The notes under the pieces are model-generated. The model saw nothing but the letters and a program-made list of their open reading frames with translations. It searched no databases and was not told the DNA's origin. Position numbers and translations under genes: made by a program. From Actinoallomurus iriomotensis (GTDB lineage: Bacteria > Actinomycetota > Actinomycetes > Streptosporangiales > Streptosporangiaceae), in NCBI RefSeq assembly GCF_030269445.1, contig NZ_BSTJ01000010.1, forward strand, positions 124,001 to 188,000: DNA of 64,000 nucleotides, written 5' to 3'. Positions 15,539-24,175 of the stretch are shown piece by piece; within the stretch, counting starts at the first letter, position 1, and each line of letters begins with the position of its first letter.

Positions 15539-17209
15539 TCATCCCGCCTGGGCGGGTCCGGTGTCGGTCGGCGTGGGCGTCGGGGTCGGCGTCGGTGTGT
15601 GCGAGGCGGGCGGGGGAGAGGACGGGTGCGGCGACCCCGGCTTGTGCCCGCCGGTCGGCCGGCTCGCCGTCGACGTCCTCGACCCGGCGTGCCGGCGGGG
15701 TGTGGCCGACGGTGAGCCCGAGGGTGCGTGCGCGGCCGCGGCGTGACGCGGCCCGTACGACCGGCGCCCGGGGGCGCCCGGCGCGGGTGTCGCCGGACCC
15801 GCGGAGTCCGCCGGGCCGTCGCCCGGCCGTACGGCGCTGCTCGGCCCGGCCGGCTCGCCCTTCGTGCCGGTGGCGACCATCGCGATGACGGTGGCGAGGA
15901 CGGCCACGAGCGCGGCCGGCGCGGCGACCATGGCGACGGCCCGGAGCCGCCGCGGACGCCGTTCCGGTTCGGTGCGCGGCCGGCCGCTGGTGCCCGAGGA
16001 GTAGTCGACACGACGCGGCGGCGCCTCGCCCGGGAGCGCGGCCTCGACGGCACGCCGCGGAGGCGCGGCCGGTGCGTCGTCCCGCCCGCCGTCCTGGAGG
16101 CGGGTGGTCGCGAAGCCGCCGGTCGCGGCCTCGGCCAGGGCTTCGGTCGCGGCGGGCTCAGTGGCGTGCTGGGAACGGCGCCGGGGCAGTTCGGGCACCG
16201 GGTCGCGCGCCGGTACCGGCACGGGCGGCGCCTCACCGGTGAGCTCGGCCAGGATCTCCGGTGCCACGACGGACATCGGGGCCGTCGGCGCGTCGACGGA
16301 CGACTCGACGGGACGCACGGACAGCTCTCGTACGGCGGGCGGGGAGACCGGCCGCGGCTTCTCGGCGGCGCCGCCGAGCCGGGAGGCGATCTCCCCGGTG
16401 GAGGGCCGGTCGGCCGGGTTGACCGCCAGCGCCGCCTCGACCAGGCCGCGGACCGGCTCGTCCAGGGCCGTCAGGGTCTCCTCGCCGGCGACGCTCCACC
16501 GTCCGTCCCCGCCGTCGCCGTCGTACGGGCTGCGCCCGGTCGCGGCGTACGCGATGAGGCAGCCCCAGCCGAAGATGTCGGAGGCCGGGCCGGCCGGGAA
16601 GCCGGCGACGCGCTCCGGCGCCACCCACCCCGGCCCGTACGGCACGGTGCCGAGCTCGGCGGGGCGGCCGGAGACCGGCGCCTCCTGCGCCATGGAGAAG
16701 CCGATGATCCGCGGGCCGTTGGACGCGAGGAGGACGTTGGCCGGCCGGAGGTCGCAGTGGATCAGGCCCGCGGCGTGAACGGCGGCGACGGCCCGCCCGA
16801 GGGCGACGGCCAGCGCCATGAGCCGTTCGGCGTCCAGCGGGCCGAGAGCGTCGACGTACTGCTCCAGCGACGGGCCCTCGATGTACTCGCGGACGAGGTA
16901 GGGCGGCGTGTGGTCGGTGCCGTCGGTCAGCAGGGCGACCGTGCAGAAGGGCGGCAGGCGCCGGGCGCAGGACGCCTCCATCCGCAGGTCCCGCCGGGCC
17001 TGGACCTGGTCGGGCGCGCGGGTCGTCTTCACCGCGACGTGCTCCCCGGCGGCGTCGTGGGCGAGGTAGACGATGCCCGTGCCGTCGGACGACAGCCGCG
17101 CCGTCAGACGGTGGCCGTCGATCTCGGCCGGGTCGTCGGCCGCCAGCGGCTCCGCGCCGGGAGGCAGGACTTCGCCGCCGATGGTCTTCGGTGCGGACGG
17201 TCTGTCCAC
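15539..17209 (-). CDS. Membrane Ser/Thr kinase homologue, probable pseudokinase
   Basis: 556 residues from the GTG at 17209, which has AAAGG 7 bases upstream (a GTG at 17218 is the alternative). Residues 30-285 are a Hanks-type kinase fold: Gly-rich loop LSSDGTGIVYLA, Lys61 in VAVK, Asp153 in HCDLRPANV. The DFG motif is replaced by GFS (170-172), so the Mg-binding Asp is missing and catalysis is doubtful. Then a Pro/Ala-rich linker, one membrane helix (VAAPAALVAVLATVIAMVAT) and a Ser/Pro/Thr-rich external tail ending in PT repeats; no PASTA domains. Divergent from the secreted GH3 gene, 267 bp away. May act as a scaffold or sensor. Confidence 0.85.
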   Translation of the reverse strand: MDRPSAPKTIGGEVLPPGAEPLAADDPAEIDGHRLTARLSSDGTGIVYLAHDAAGEHVAVKTTRAPDQVQARRDLRMEASCARRLPPFCTVALLTDGTDHTPPYLVREYIEGPSLEQYVDALGPLDAERLMALAVALGRAVAAVHAAGLIHCDLRPANVLLASNGPRIIGFSMAQEAPVSGRPAELGTVPYGPGWVAPERVAGFPAGPASDIFGWGCLIAYAATGRSPYDGDGGDGRWSVAGEETLTALDEPVRGLVEAALAVNPADRPSTGEIASRLGGAAEKPRPVSPPAVRELSVRPVESSVDAPTAPMSVVAPEILAELTGEAPPVPVPARDPVPELPRRRSQHATEPAATEALAEAATGGFATTRLQDGGRDDAPAAPPRRAVEAALPGEAPPRRVDYSSGTSGRPRTEPERRPRRLRAVAMVAAPAALVAVLATVIAMVATGTKGEPAGPSSAVRPGDGPADSAGPATPAPGAPGRRSYGPRHAAAAHAPSGSPSATPRRHAGSRTSTASRPTGGHKPGSPHPSSPPPASHTPTPTPTPTPTDTGPAQAG

Positions 17210-17476
17210 GAGCACACCTTTCTCGGCCCCCACGGTCAAAGATCTTCTTGGGGCATAGATCTTGCAACCGACCACAGCCCGCCGCAACCTGAACGTCACT
17301 GTTCGTGTTCTTTTCTAATGATCTGCCCGAGTTAGGAGCAGCGGAGAGATCCGATGTATGTCCTGCTTTGGTGGCCTGACCCGCCCTTCTGACGCCCATG
17401 GCGGGCGTGGCGATATTGACGCATCGGATGTCTGGTGTTTGTCTGACAGCCGCCCGGCCGACCTCAGGGAGGACCC

Positions 17477-19555
17477 ATGAGTCGCCTGCCCACCGCGTTG
17501 GCCGCCACGGCGGCCCTCACGCTCGGCGCGCTCGCCGCCGCGAGCGGAGCACCGGCGGGCGCGGCGCCGCCGACGCCCGAGCGCCGCGCCGCCGCCCTCG
17601 TCGCCCAGATGACCCTGGACGAGAAGATCTCCCAGGTGCACACGACCGGCACCGGGGCCGGGGGCGTCTCACGCCTCGTTCCCGGCATCCCGCGGCTGGG
17701 CGTCCCCGACTTCCTCATCTCCAACGGCCCGGCCGGCGTCGGCACCGGCGCGGTGCCGCGACAGCCGAACGCCACCGCGCTGCCCGCGCCCGTCGCCCTC
17801 GCCGCCGGCTTCGACCCCGAGCTGGCCCGGCGGTACGGCGAGGTCGAGGGCCGCGAGACCGGAGACGTCGGACACAGCCTGATCGAGGCCCCCGACGTGA
17901 ACATGGTGCGCGTCTACCGCAACGGCCGCGCCTTCGAGAACTACGGCGAGGACCCCTATCTCGCCGGCCGGCTCGCCGTGGCCGACATCCGGGGCATCCA
18001 GAGCCAGGGCGTGCTGGCCGAGGTCAAGCACTACACCGCCAACGACCAGGAGACCAACCGCAGGACCATCGACGAGGAGATCGACGACCGTACCCTCCAC
18101 GAGATCCACCTGCCGGCCTTCGAGGCCGCGGTGAAGGAGGGCCACGTCGCCTCGGTGATGTGCGCCTACCCGTCGGTCAACGGCGCCTTCATGTGCGAGA
18201 ACCGGCACCTGCTCGCCGACGTGCTGCGCGGCCAGTGGGGCTTCGGCGGATTCGTCCAGTCCGACGCGAGCGCCACCCACACGGCGGTCGGTTCGGCCCG
18301 GGCCGGCCAGGACCTCGAACTGCGTGACAACGGCCCGTACGACGAGGAGCTCAAGCAGGCCGTCCTCGACGGCACGGTGAGCATGGCCCAGCTCGACACG
18401 ATGATCGAGCGCCGGCTGGCGGCCGAGATCCGCGCGGGCCTGTTCGACCACCCGCGGACGGTCACCCCGATCGACGCGGCCGCGGGCGGCGCGGTGGCGC
18501 GGTCGGTCGCCGAGCAGACCAGCGTGCTGCTGAAGAACTCCGGCGCGGCCCTGCCGCTCGACGCGCGCCGCCTGCACTCGATCGCGGTCGTCGGGCCGTA
18601 CGCCCAGGCCGCGCATCCGGGCGGCGGCGGCAGCGCGCACGTCAACCCGCTCTACACCGTCAGCCCGGTCGACGGCATCACCAAGCGGGCCGGCGCGGGC
18701 GTGACCGTGCGGAGCTCGGACGGCGCCGACCCCGCCGCGGCCGCCGCGCTCGCCAAGTCCTCGGACGTGGCCGTCGTCATCGTCGGTGACGTGGAGAAGG
18801 AGGGCACGGACCGTACGAGCCTGTCGCTCAGCGGCGGCCAGGACGACCTCGTACGGTCGGTCGTGGCCGCCAACCCGCACACGATCGTGGTGCTCGACAG
18901 CGGAGCGCCCGTCCTGATGCCGTGGCTCGGCGACGTCCCCGCGGTGCTGGAGGCCTGGTACCCGGGCGAGGAGGACGGCAACGCGCTCGCCGCGCTGCTG
19001 TTCGGCGACGTCGATCCCTCGGGGAAGCTCCCGGTGACCTTCCCGCGCAGCGAGACTCAGACGCCGGTGAGCTCGCCGGAGCGCTACCCCGGAGTGAACG
19101 GCGTGGCGACCTACTCCGAGCGGCTCCAGGTCGGCTACCGCTGGTACGACGCGCAGGGACAGGATCCGCTGTTCCCGTTCGGGTACGGCCTGTCGTACAC
19201 GAGGTTCGCGTTCGGCCACCTCACCGTCGGCCGGCCCGGCCACGACGGGCGGGTGACGGTCGGCCTCGACGTGCGCAACACCGGATCGCGTACCGGCGCG
19301 GAGGTCGCCCAGGTGTACGTGACCGATCCGGCGTCGGCCGGCGAGCCGCCGCGGCAGCTCAAGGGGTTCGCCAAGGTGACCCTGCGACCCGGCCAGGTGA
19401 AGCACGTGCGGCTGACCCTCGACCGGCGGGCGTTCTCCGTCTGGGACGGCGCGGCGCAGCGCTGGACCGTCCCCGGCGGCCGTTACACGATCGCGGCCGG
19501 TGATTCCTCGCGTGACCTGCCGTTGTCGGCGTCCGTGACTCTTCCGGCATACTGA
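17477..19555 (+). CDS. Secreted GH3 beta-glycosidase
   Basis: 692 residues, with a Sec signal peptide (about 1-31, ending AGAAP). GH3 enzymes release terminal beta-linked sugars with retention. Domain order: (alpha/beta) barrel with NYGEDP and KHYTANDQETNR (substrate-binding Lys-His at 184-185), nucleophile Asp263 in VQSDASA, second alpha/beta sandwich with EAWYPGEEDGNALAALLFGDVDPSGKLPVTFP, and a C-terminal fibronectin-III-like domain (VGLDVRNTGSRTGAEVAQVYV). The usual Asp of the 'DGP' loop is Asn83 (SNGPAG), so subsite -1 preference may differ. Likely beta-glucosidase or beta-xylosidase; the exact sugar cannot be read. Confidence 0.9.
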   Translation: MSRLPTALAATAALTLGALAAASGAPAGAAPPTPERRAAALVAQMTLDEKISQVHTTGTGAGGVSRLVPGIPRLGVPDFLISNGPAGVGTGAVPRQPNATALPAPVALAAGFDPELARRYGEVEGRETGDVGHSLIEAPDVNMVRVYRNGRAFENYGEDPYLAGRLAVADIRGIQSQGVLAEVKHYTANDQETNRRTIDEEIDDRTLHEIHLPAFEAAVKEGHVASVMCAYPSVNGAFMCENRHLLADVLRGQWGFGGFVQSDASATHTAVGSARAGQDLELRDNGPYDEELKQAVLDGTVSMAQLDTMIERRLAAEIRAGLFDHPRTVTPIDAAAGGAVARSVAEQTSVLLKNSGAALPLDARRLHSIAVVGPYAQAAHPGGGGSAHVNPLYTVSPVDGITKRAGAGVTVRSSDGADPAAAAALAKSSDVAVVIVGDVEKEGTDRTSLSLSGGQDDLVRSVVAANPHTIVVLDSGAPVLMPWLGDVPAVLEAWYPGEEDGNALAALLFGDVDPSGKLPVTFPRSETQTPVSSPERYPGVNGVATYSERLQVGYRWYDAQGQDPLFPFGYGLSYTRFAFGHLTVGRPGHDGRVTVGLDVRNTGSRTGAEVAQVYVTDPASAGEPPRQLKGFAKVTLRPGQVKHVRLTLDRRAFSVWDGAAQRWTVPGGRYTIAAGDSSRDLPLSASVTLPAY

Positions 19556-19779
19556 CCGGTCGGGACATTGTCAGATCGTTACCAATAGAACGCCCAGGTC
19601 AGCGCATTCTTCGTCTGGGTGGCGGGGCCGAAACAGGACATTGTGCTGTTCGGCGGTCGTTTCGGCGGCTAGCGTTCCGTCCGCGAGATCGCGCGCGGAG
19701 ACGAGGACCGGCACGGGACGATCGGCGCTCGGCGGACACGCCGAGCGTCCACGCCGGTCCGCGCGAGGACGGAGAGCAC

Positions 19780-22700
19780 ATGGCGGGCATCAAGAGGCGG
19801 AGCCTCCTGACGGGTGCGGCGGGAGTCGCCGCGATCGCCGGGATCGGGGGCATCGACGTCGGCTCGGCCCGGCCGGCCGAGGCCGCCGCGTCCCAGTCGC
19901 CCGGCCATGGCCGCACCGTCCGCCTGCGCGAGGGCACCGACGTCGCGGCCCAGCTGTCGCCGGACGGGCGGTTCATCGCGATCGACCTCGTCGGCGTGCT
20001 GTGGGTGCTGCCGGCCTCCGGCGGCCAGGCCCGCCGGCTGACCAGCGACCTGTACGACATCGCCCAGCCGGAGTGGTCGCCGGACGGCAAGTGGATCGCC
20101 TTCCAGTCCTACCGCGAGGGCGTCTTCGACATCTGGATGATCCGCCCGGACGGGTCGGGGGCGCGCCGGCTGACCCACGGGCCGTACGACCACCGTGAGC
20201 CGCGCTTCTCCCCGGACGGCCGGCGGATCGTCCTGTCCTCCGACCTCACCGGCAGCTACGGCATCCACACGCTGGACGTGGCGTCGGGCGACCTCACCCC
20301 GGTCACCGACACGACCGCCGAGGAGTACGAACCGGCGTGGTCGCCGGACGGCACGCGCATCGCCTTCGTCGTGGCCAACACCCGGATCGACGTGGTCGAC
20401 CTCGGCACCGGCGAGCGCACGACACCGGTGACCGTCCCCGCCGGCCAGGTGATCCACAATCCGGCCTGGACCACGGACGGCCGGGACCTGGTGTACTCCG
20501 TCGTCCTGAACGGGCGCAGCGAGCTCTGGCGCTCGGGAAAGCCCCTCGTGACCGGCGAGGAGGTGTTCCCGTTCCGGGTGTCGTGGCTGTCGCGCGACGA
20601 GTTCCTCTACACCGCCGACGGGAGGATCCGGCGCCGTTCGGTGAGCGACGGCACGCGGAAGGACATCGGCTTCAGCGCGGGCGTCACCGTCACCGCGCCG
20701 GCGTACAAGAAGCGCCGTCGCGACTTCGACTCCACCAAGCCGAAGCCCGTCGTCGGCATCGGCAGCCCGGTGCTGTCGCCGGACGGCACGCAGGTGGCGT
20801 TCCGCGCGCTCAACGACATCTACACGATGACGATCGGCCAGGCGCCCCGCCCGCTCACCCGTGACCACTGGTGGAAGAGCGCCCCCGCCTGGTCGCCGGA
20901 CGGCCGGTACCTGTCCTACTCGACCGACCGGGCCGGCAAGCTGGACATCTGGATCCGCGACCTGCGGACCGGCGCCGACCGCCGGCTGACGGACCTGCCG
21001 AACGCCGCCGCCGTGTCGGGCACCTGGTCGCGCGACGGCGCGCACATCGCCTTCCTCGACCAGACCGGCGCGCTCTACACCGTGGAGGTCTCCTCCGGCG
21101 ACGTCCAGCCCGTCTACACGGCCACCTTCGAGCCCGGACGGCCGACCTGGTCCGCCGACGGCAACGTCATCGCGCTCGCGGCTATCAAGCCGTACTCCGC
21201 GCGCTATCGCGAGGGGCTCAGCAAGATCCTCCTGGTGGACCGCCGCACCGGCGCCGGCACCTACGTCGACCCGCTGCCGGACCGCTCCATCCAGACGCGC
21301 GGCGACGACGGCCCCGTGTGGTCGCCCGACGGCACGAAGATGGCGTTCGTCGTCGCGAGCGTGCTGTGGGTGGTCGACGTCCATCCCGACGGCACGCCCG
21401 ACGGCAAGCCCCGGCAGCTCACCCACGAGGTGACGGACGCGGTGAGCTGGAGCGGCGACTCGAAGCAGCTGCTGTATTTGAACAACGGGCGGCTTCGCCT
21501 CGTGACCGTCGACGGCGGCCGTACGCGCACCCTGCCGATGCCGCTGACCTGGGCAAACGCCCGCTCCAATGGGCGCACCGTGGTCCGCGCCGCGCGCATG
21601 TGGGACGGCAGCAGCCGCACGCTGCGCGACAACGTGGACATCGTGGTGGAGGGACACCGCATCGTCGCGGTCGAGCCGCGCGGCCACGGGCGCGGCGACA
21701 AGGTCGTCGACGCGGGCGACTCCGTGGTCGTCCCGGGCCTGGTGGACATGCACAACCACCGGGAGATGCAGGGCTACGAGTACGGCGACCGGCAGGGGCG
21801 GCTCTGGCTGTCGCTCGGCATCACCACCACCCGGTCGCCGGGCAGCCCGGCGTACCACATGGTCGAGGCGCGTGAGGCGTTCCAGTCCGGCGCCCGCGTC
21901 GCCCCGCGCTACTTCGCCACCGGCGAGGCCGTCGACGGGCCGCGCATCTTCTACAACTTCATGCGGCCCACGTTCGACGACGACCAGCTCGCCCTCGAGC
22001 TCGAACGCGCCGGCGCCCTCGACTACGACCTGATGAAGGCCTACGTGCGGCTGCCCACCGAGTGGCAGCGGAAGGTCATCACCTGGGCGCACGAGCACCG
22101 CGTGCACGCCACGTCGCACTACCACTACCCGGCGACGGCCTTCGGCGGCGACGGCATGGAGCACATGGGCGCGACGAACCGGTTCGGCTACTCCCGCACG
22201 GTCACCGCGCTCGGCACCGGGTACCGCGACGTCATCGACATCTTCACCGCCTCCGGCGCGGTGCGGACGCCGACGCTGTTCGTCGCGGCGACGATGTTCC
22301 GCGAGGACACCTCGCTGGTCACCGACCGGCGGGTGAAGACGCTGTACCCCTCCTGGGAGTACGCCTCGCTCCAGGCCGCCGTGAAGACGGCCCAGACCAC
22401 CGACCAGACCGTGAACGAGCGGAACCTCGCCGCCCAGGTGGCCCAGGTCGTCGCGACGATCCGCGGCGGCGGCCGGATCATCACCGGCACGGACTCGCCG
22501 ATCGACCACACCGCCGTCAGCACCCACATGAACCTCCGCGCCCTGGTCAAGTACGGGCTCACGCCGTACGAGGCGCTGACCACGGCCACCCGGGTGCCGG
22601 GGGAGTTCCTCGGGGAGCCGCTCGGCCAGATCAAGCCGGGCATGTACGCGGACCTGGCCTTCCTCGGCGGTGACCCGCTCACCGACATCTCCCGGGCGGC

Positions 22701-22905
22701 CGACGTGCGGCAGGTCATGGTCAACGGGGAACTGCACACGGTGGACGACCTGCTCGCGCCGTTCGCCTCCCCGGCCCGCACGGCCGCCGCGCCCGCGGGC
22801 CGGCTGCTGCCCAAGCTGCCGGAGCACCCGGCGAACCGGAAGTACTGGTGGCACGACCCCCACTACCTGGAGGAGAGCAAGCGGTCCTGCTGCGCGGAGA
22901 GCTGA
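19780..22905 (+). CDS. Tat-exported beta-propeller/amidohydrolase fusion protein
   Basis: 1041 residues. N-terminal Tat signal (KRRSLLTGAAGVAAIAGIGG). Residues 45-590 hold repeated PD40/TolB-type blades, each with a SPDG-type turn (QLSPDGRFIAI, EWSPDGKWIAF, RFSPDGRRIVLS, AWSPDGTRIAF and others). From about 600 a metal-dependent amidohydrolase domain follows: HxH in GLVDMHNHRE, further His in HATSHYHYP and Asp in GTDSPIDH, with the C-terminal GMYADLAFLGGDPLTD typical of cyclic imidase/adenine-deaminase-like members. SD GGAGAG lies 5-6 bases before the ATG. This architecture is common in actinomycetes; the hydrolysed substrate (peptide or cyclic amide) is unknown. Confidence 0.87.
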   Translation: MAGIKRRSLLTGAAGVAAIAGIGGIDVGSARPAEAAASQSPGHGRTVRLREGTDVAAQLSPDGRFIAIDLVGVLWVLPASGGQARRLTSDLYDIAQPEWSPDGKWIAFQSYREGVFDIWMIRPDGSGARRLTHGPYDHREPRFSPDGRRIVLSSDLTGSYGIHTLDVASGDLTPVTDTTAEEYEPAWSPDGTRIAFVVANTRIDVVDLGTGERTTPVTVPAGQVIHNPAWTTDGRDLVYSVVLNGRSELWRSGKPLVTGEEVFPFRVSWLSRDEFLYTADGRIRRRSVSDGTRKDIGFSAGVTVTAPAYKKRRRDFDSTKPKPVVGIGSPVLSPDGTQVAFRALNDIYTMTIGQAPRPLTRDHWWKSAPAWSPDGRYLSYSTDRAGKLDIWIRDLRTGADRRLTDLPNAAAVSGTWSRDGAHIAFLDQTGALYTVEVSSGDVQPVYTATFEPGRPTWSADGNVIALAAIKPYSARYREGLSKILLVDRRTGAGTYVDPLPDRSIQTRGDDGPVWSPDGTKMAFVVASVLWVVDVHPDGTPDGKPRQLTHEVTDAVSWSGDSKQLLYLNNGRLRLVTVDGGRTRTLPMPLTWANARSNGRTVVRAARMWDGSSRTLRDNVDIVVEGHRIVAVEPRGHGRGDKVVDAGDSVVVPGLVDMHNHREMQGYEYGDRQGRLWLSLGITTTRSPGSPAYHMVEAREAFQSGARVAPRYFATGEAVDGPRIFYNFMRPTFDDDQLALELERAGALDYDLMKAYVRLPTEWQRKVITWAHEHRVHATSHYHYPATAFGGDGMEHMGATNRFGYSRTVTALGTGYRDVIDIFTASGAVRTPTLFVAATMFREDTSLVTDRRVKTLYPSWEYASLQAAVKTAQTTDQTVNERNLAAQVAQVVATIRGGGRIITGTDSPIDHTAVSTHMNLRALVKYGLTPYEALTTATRVPGEFLGEPLGQIKPGMYADLAFLGGDPLTDISRAADVRQVMVNGELHTVDDLLAPFASPARTAAAPAGRLLPKLPEHPANRKYWWHDPHYLEESKRSCCAES

Positions 22906-23014
22906 CCGCGCCCCGGGCTCGGAGGTTCTGACGGGAATATGATTTTCCGGAGGTTCGGCGCGGGACGGGGAGACGTCCGATCAAGACCGGGCCGGTACGG
23001 GGGTGCGTGAACCG

Positions 23015-23299
23015 ATGGGACCGACGCCGACTCGGGTGACGCTGTACGCCCGCGCAACGGAGGCGGAGCGGGTCGCCGAGTTCCGGTGGAGCCCGGAATC
23101 AGGCGTCTCGCTCACCGTGTTCGACCCGGAGTGGGGCGCCCTGGCCAGGGACTACTACGAAAACGGCGTACCGCTCATCCGGGAGAACCGGCGAGTGCCG
23201 GCCGGCGAGGGCGCGGCCTTCATGCGCGCTCTCCTGGAGCGGCGGAACATGAGCTACTACAGCCTCGTCGACGAGAGCCAACGCGACAACCTGAACTGA
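23015..23299 (+). CDS. Small acidic protein of unknown function
   Basis: 94 residues from the ATG at 23015 (98 if the GTG at 23003 is used). Composition is normal coding; it reads as a soluble alpha/beta protein with a strand VSLTVFDPEWGALARDYYENGV and a helix EGAAFMRALLERRNMSYYSLVDE. I do not recognise the family. It lies 31 bp upstream of, and in the same direction as, the PI3/PI4-kinase-like gene, so the two are probably co-expressed and may act together. Confidence 0.6.
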   Translation: MGPTPTRVTLYARATEAERVAEFRWSPESGVSLTVFDPEWGALARDYYENGVPLIRENRRVPAGEGAAFMRALLERRNMSYYSLVDESQRDNLN

Positions 23300-23330
23300 C
23301 GGCCCAGGCCCACACTGAATCGGAATTCGC

Positions 23331-24074
23331 ATGGCCAAGGACGCGGCGCTGGGGCGCCTCTTCGGCAAGGCGGCCGCGTTCTTTCGCGGACCGGTGGAGC
23401 AGGTCGACGGCGTCTGGACGCGTAAGCTCTCGAAGCCTCAGCTGGAAGACATCAGCAACAACTTCCCTGCGTACCGGGTCGATCTACCCGATGGCACGAG
23501 CAGGCTGTACAAGCTCAATCCCGACATGGACATCGGTTACGGGGTGCCCGCCAACAAGATGATCAACCGCGAGGTCGGTGCCTCGATCACCGACCGGCAT
23601 CTCGGCTTCGGGCTCGTTCCCCGCACCACCTTCTGGGAGGGCCCGTACGGGAAGGGGTCGCTCCAGGACTGGCTGCATGACGCGACCCCCGGCAAACTGC
23701 CGCACGAGTACGACCGGCTCGACCAGCAGCGGATGGCCGTTCTGGACTATGTCATGGGCAGTGGTGACCGGAACATCGGCAATGTCTTCACCCACCATGG
23801 ACGTCCGGCCGCGACCGACAACTCGATCTCCTTCCCACGGTACGACGACGAGGTGATTCGTTCGACCTACGTGAAGAACCACGTGGGGCAGCAGCTCGAC
23901 GCCGACGTGCTCGCCCAGGTGAACGCGGTCGACCCGGTGCGCCTGGCCACGGATTTGAAGGACGCGGGCATCGACGCCCAGTCCGTGACGAACGCGATGT
24001 CCCGCCTGCGGGAGATTCAAAGCAATGGCGCGATAACAGGGCGGTACTGGCGCGGCGACATCATCGAGTGGTGA
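23331..24074 (+). CDS. PI3/PI4-kinase-like (HipA-superfamily-like) protein
   Basis: 247 residues, no signal peptide or membrane helix. A candidate ATP lysine lies in RLYKLNPD (Lys61). The active-site pattern is GSGDRNIGNVF (Asp146, Asn151) followed 12 residues later by TDNSISFP (Asp163), the same D-R-x-x-x-N and D-N-x-x-x-F-P spacing as phosphatidylinositol 3/4-kinases, HipA and Fam20-like enzymes. The family is therefore an atypical kinase; whether it phosphorylates protein, lipid or small molecule is unknown. It directly follows a small unknown gene and precedes the double-MBL operon. No Shine-Dalgarno is obvious. Confidence 0.6.
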   Translation: MAKDAALGRLFGKAAAFFRGPVEQVDGVWTRKLSKPQLEDISNNFPAYRVDLPDGTSRLYKLNPDMDIGYGVPANKMINREVGASITDRHLGFGLVPRTTFWEGPYGKGSLQDWLHDATPGKLPHEYDRLDQQRMAVLDYVMGSGDRNIGNVFTHHGRPAATDNSISFPRYDDEVIRSTYVKNHVGQQLDADVLAQVNAVDPVRLATDLKDAGIDAQSVTNAMSRLREIQSNGAITGRYWRGDIIEW

Positions 24075-24158
24075 TCGTCGCCGGATCCCCACGACCGGCC
24101 CGCTCCGCGCCGGTCGCCACCTGACGTGGCCAGGGAGACTTCCCTGCCGGTCCATCCG

Positions 24159-24174
24159 TATGGAATCGTTCCCA
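24159..24174 (+). promoter_or_regulatory. LacI-type operator over the promoter of the double-MBL operon
   Basis: TGGAATCGTTCCCA (24161-24174) is an imperfect palindrome with the central CG typical of LacI-family operators (10 of 14 positions symmetric). It overlaps a TATGGA -10-like hexamer (24159-24164) and ends one base before the ATG at 24176, where there is no Shine-Dalgarno; binding here would block transcription. The LacI gene that closes the same operon (27836) is the natural candidate repressor, giving autoregulation. Confidence 0.55.
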
Positions 24175-24175
24175 T

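Noticed and set aside
19669-22863. 1064-residue antisense frame opposite the propeller-amidohydrolase gene
   Set aside because: Pure antisense shadow in GC-rich DNA; composition rich in Arg, Val and Gly with no domain, whereas the plus strand has an intact Tat protein.
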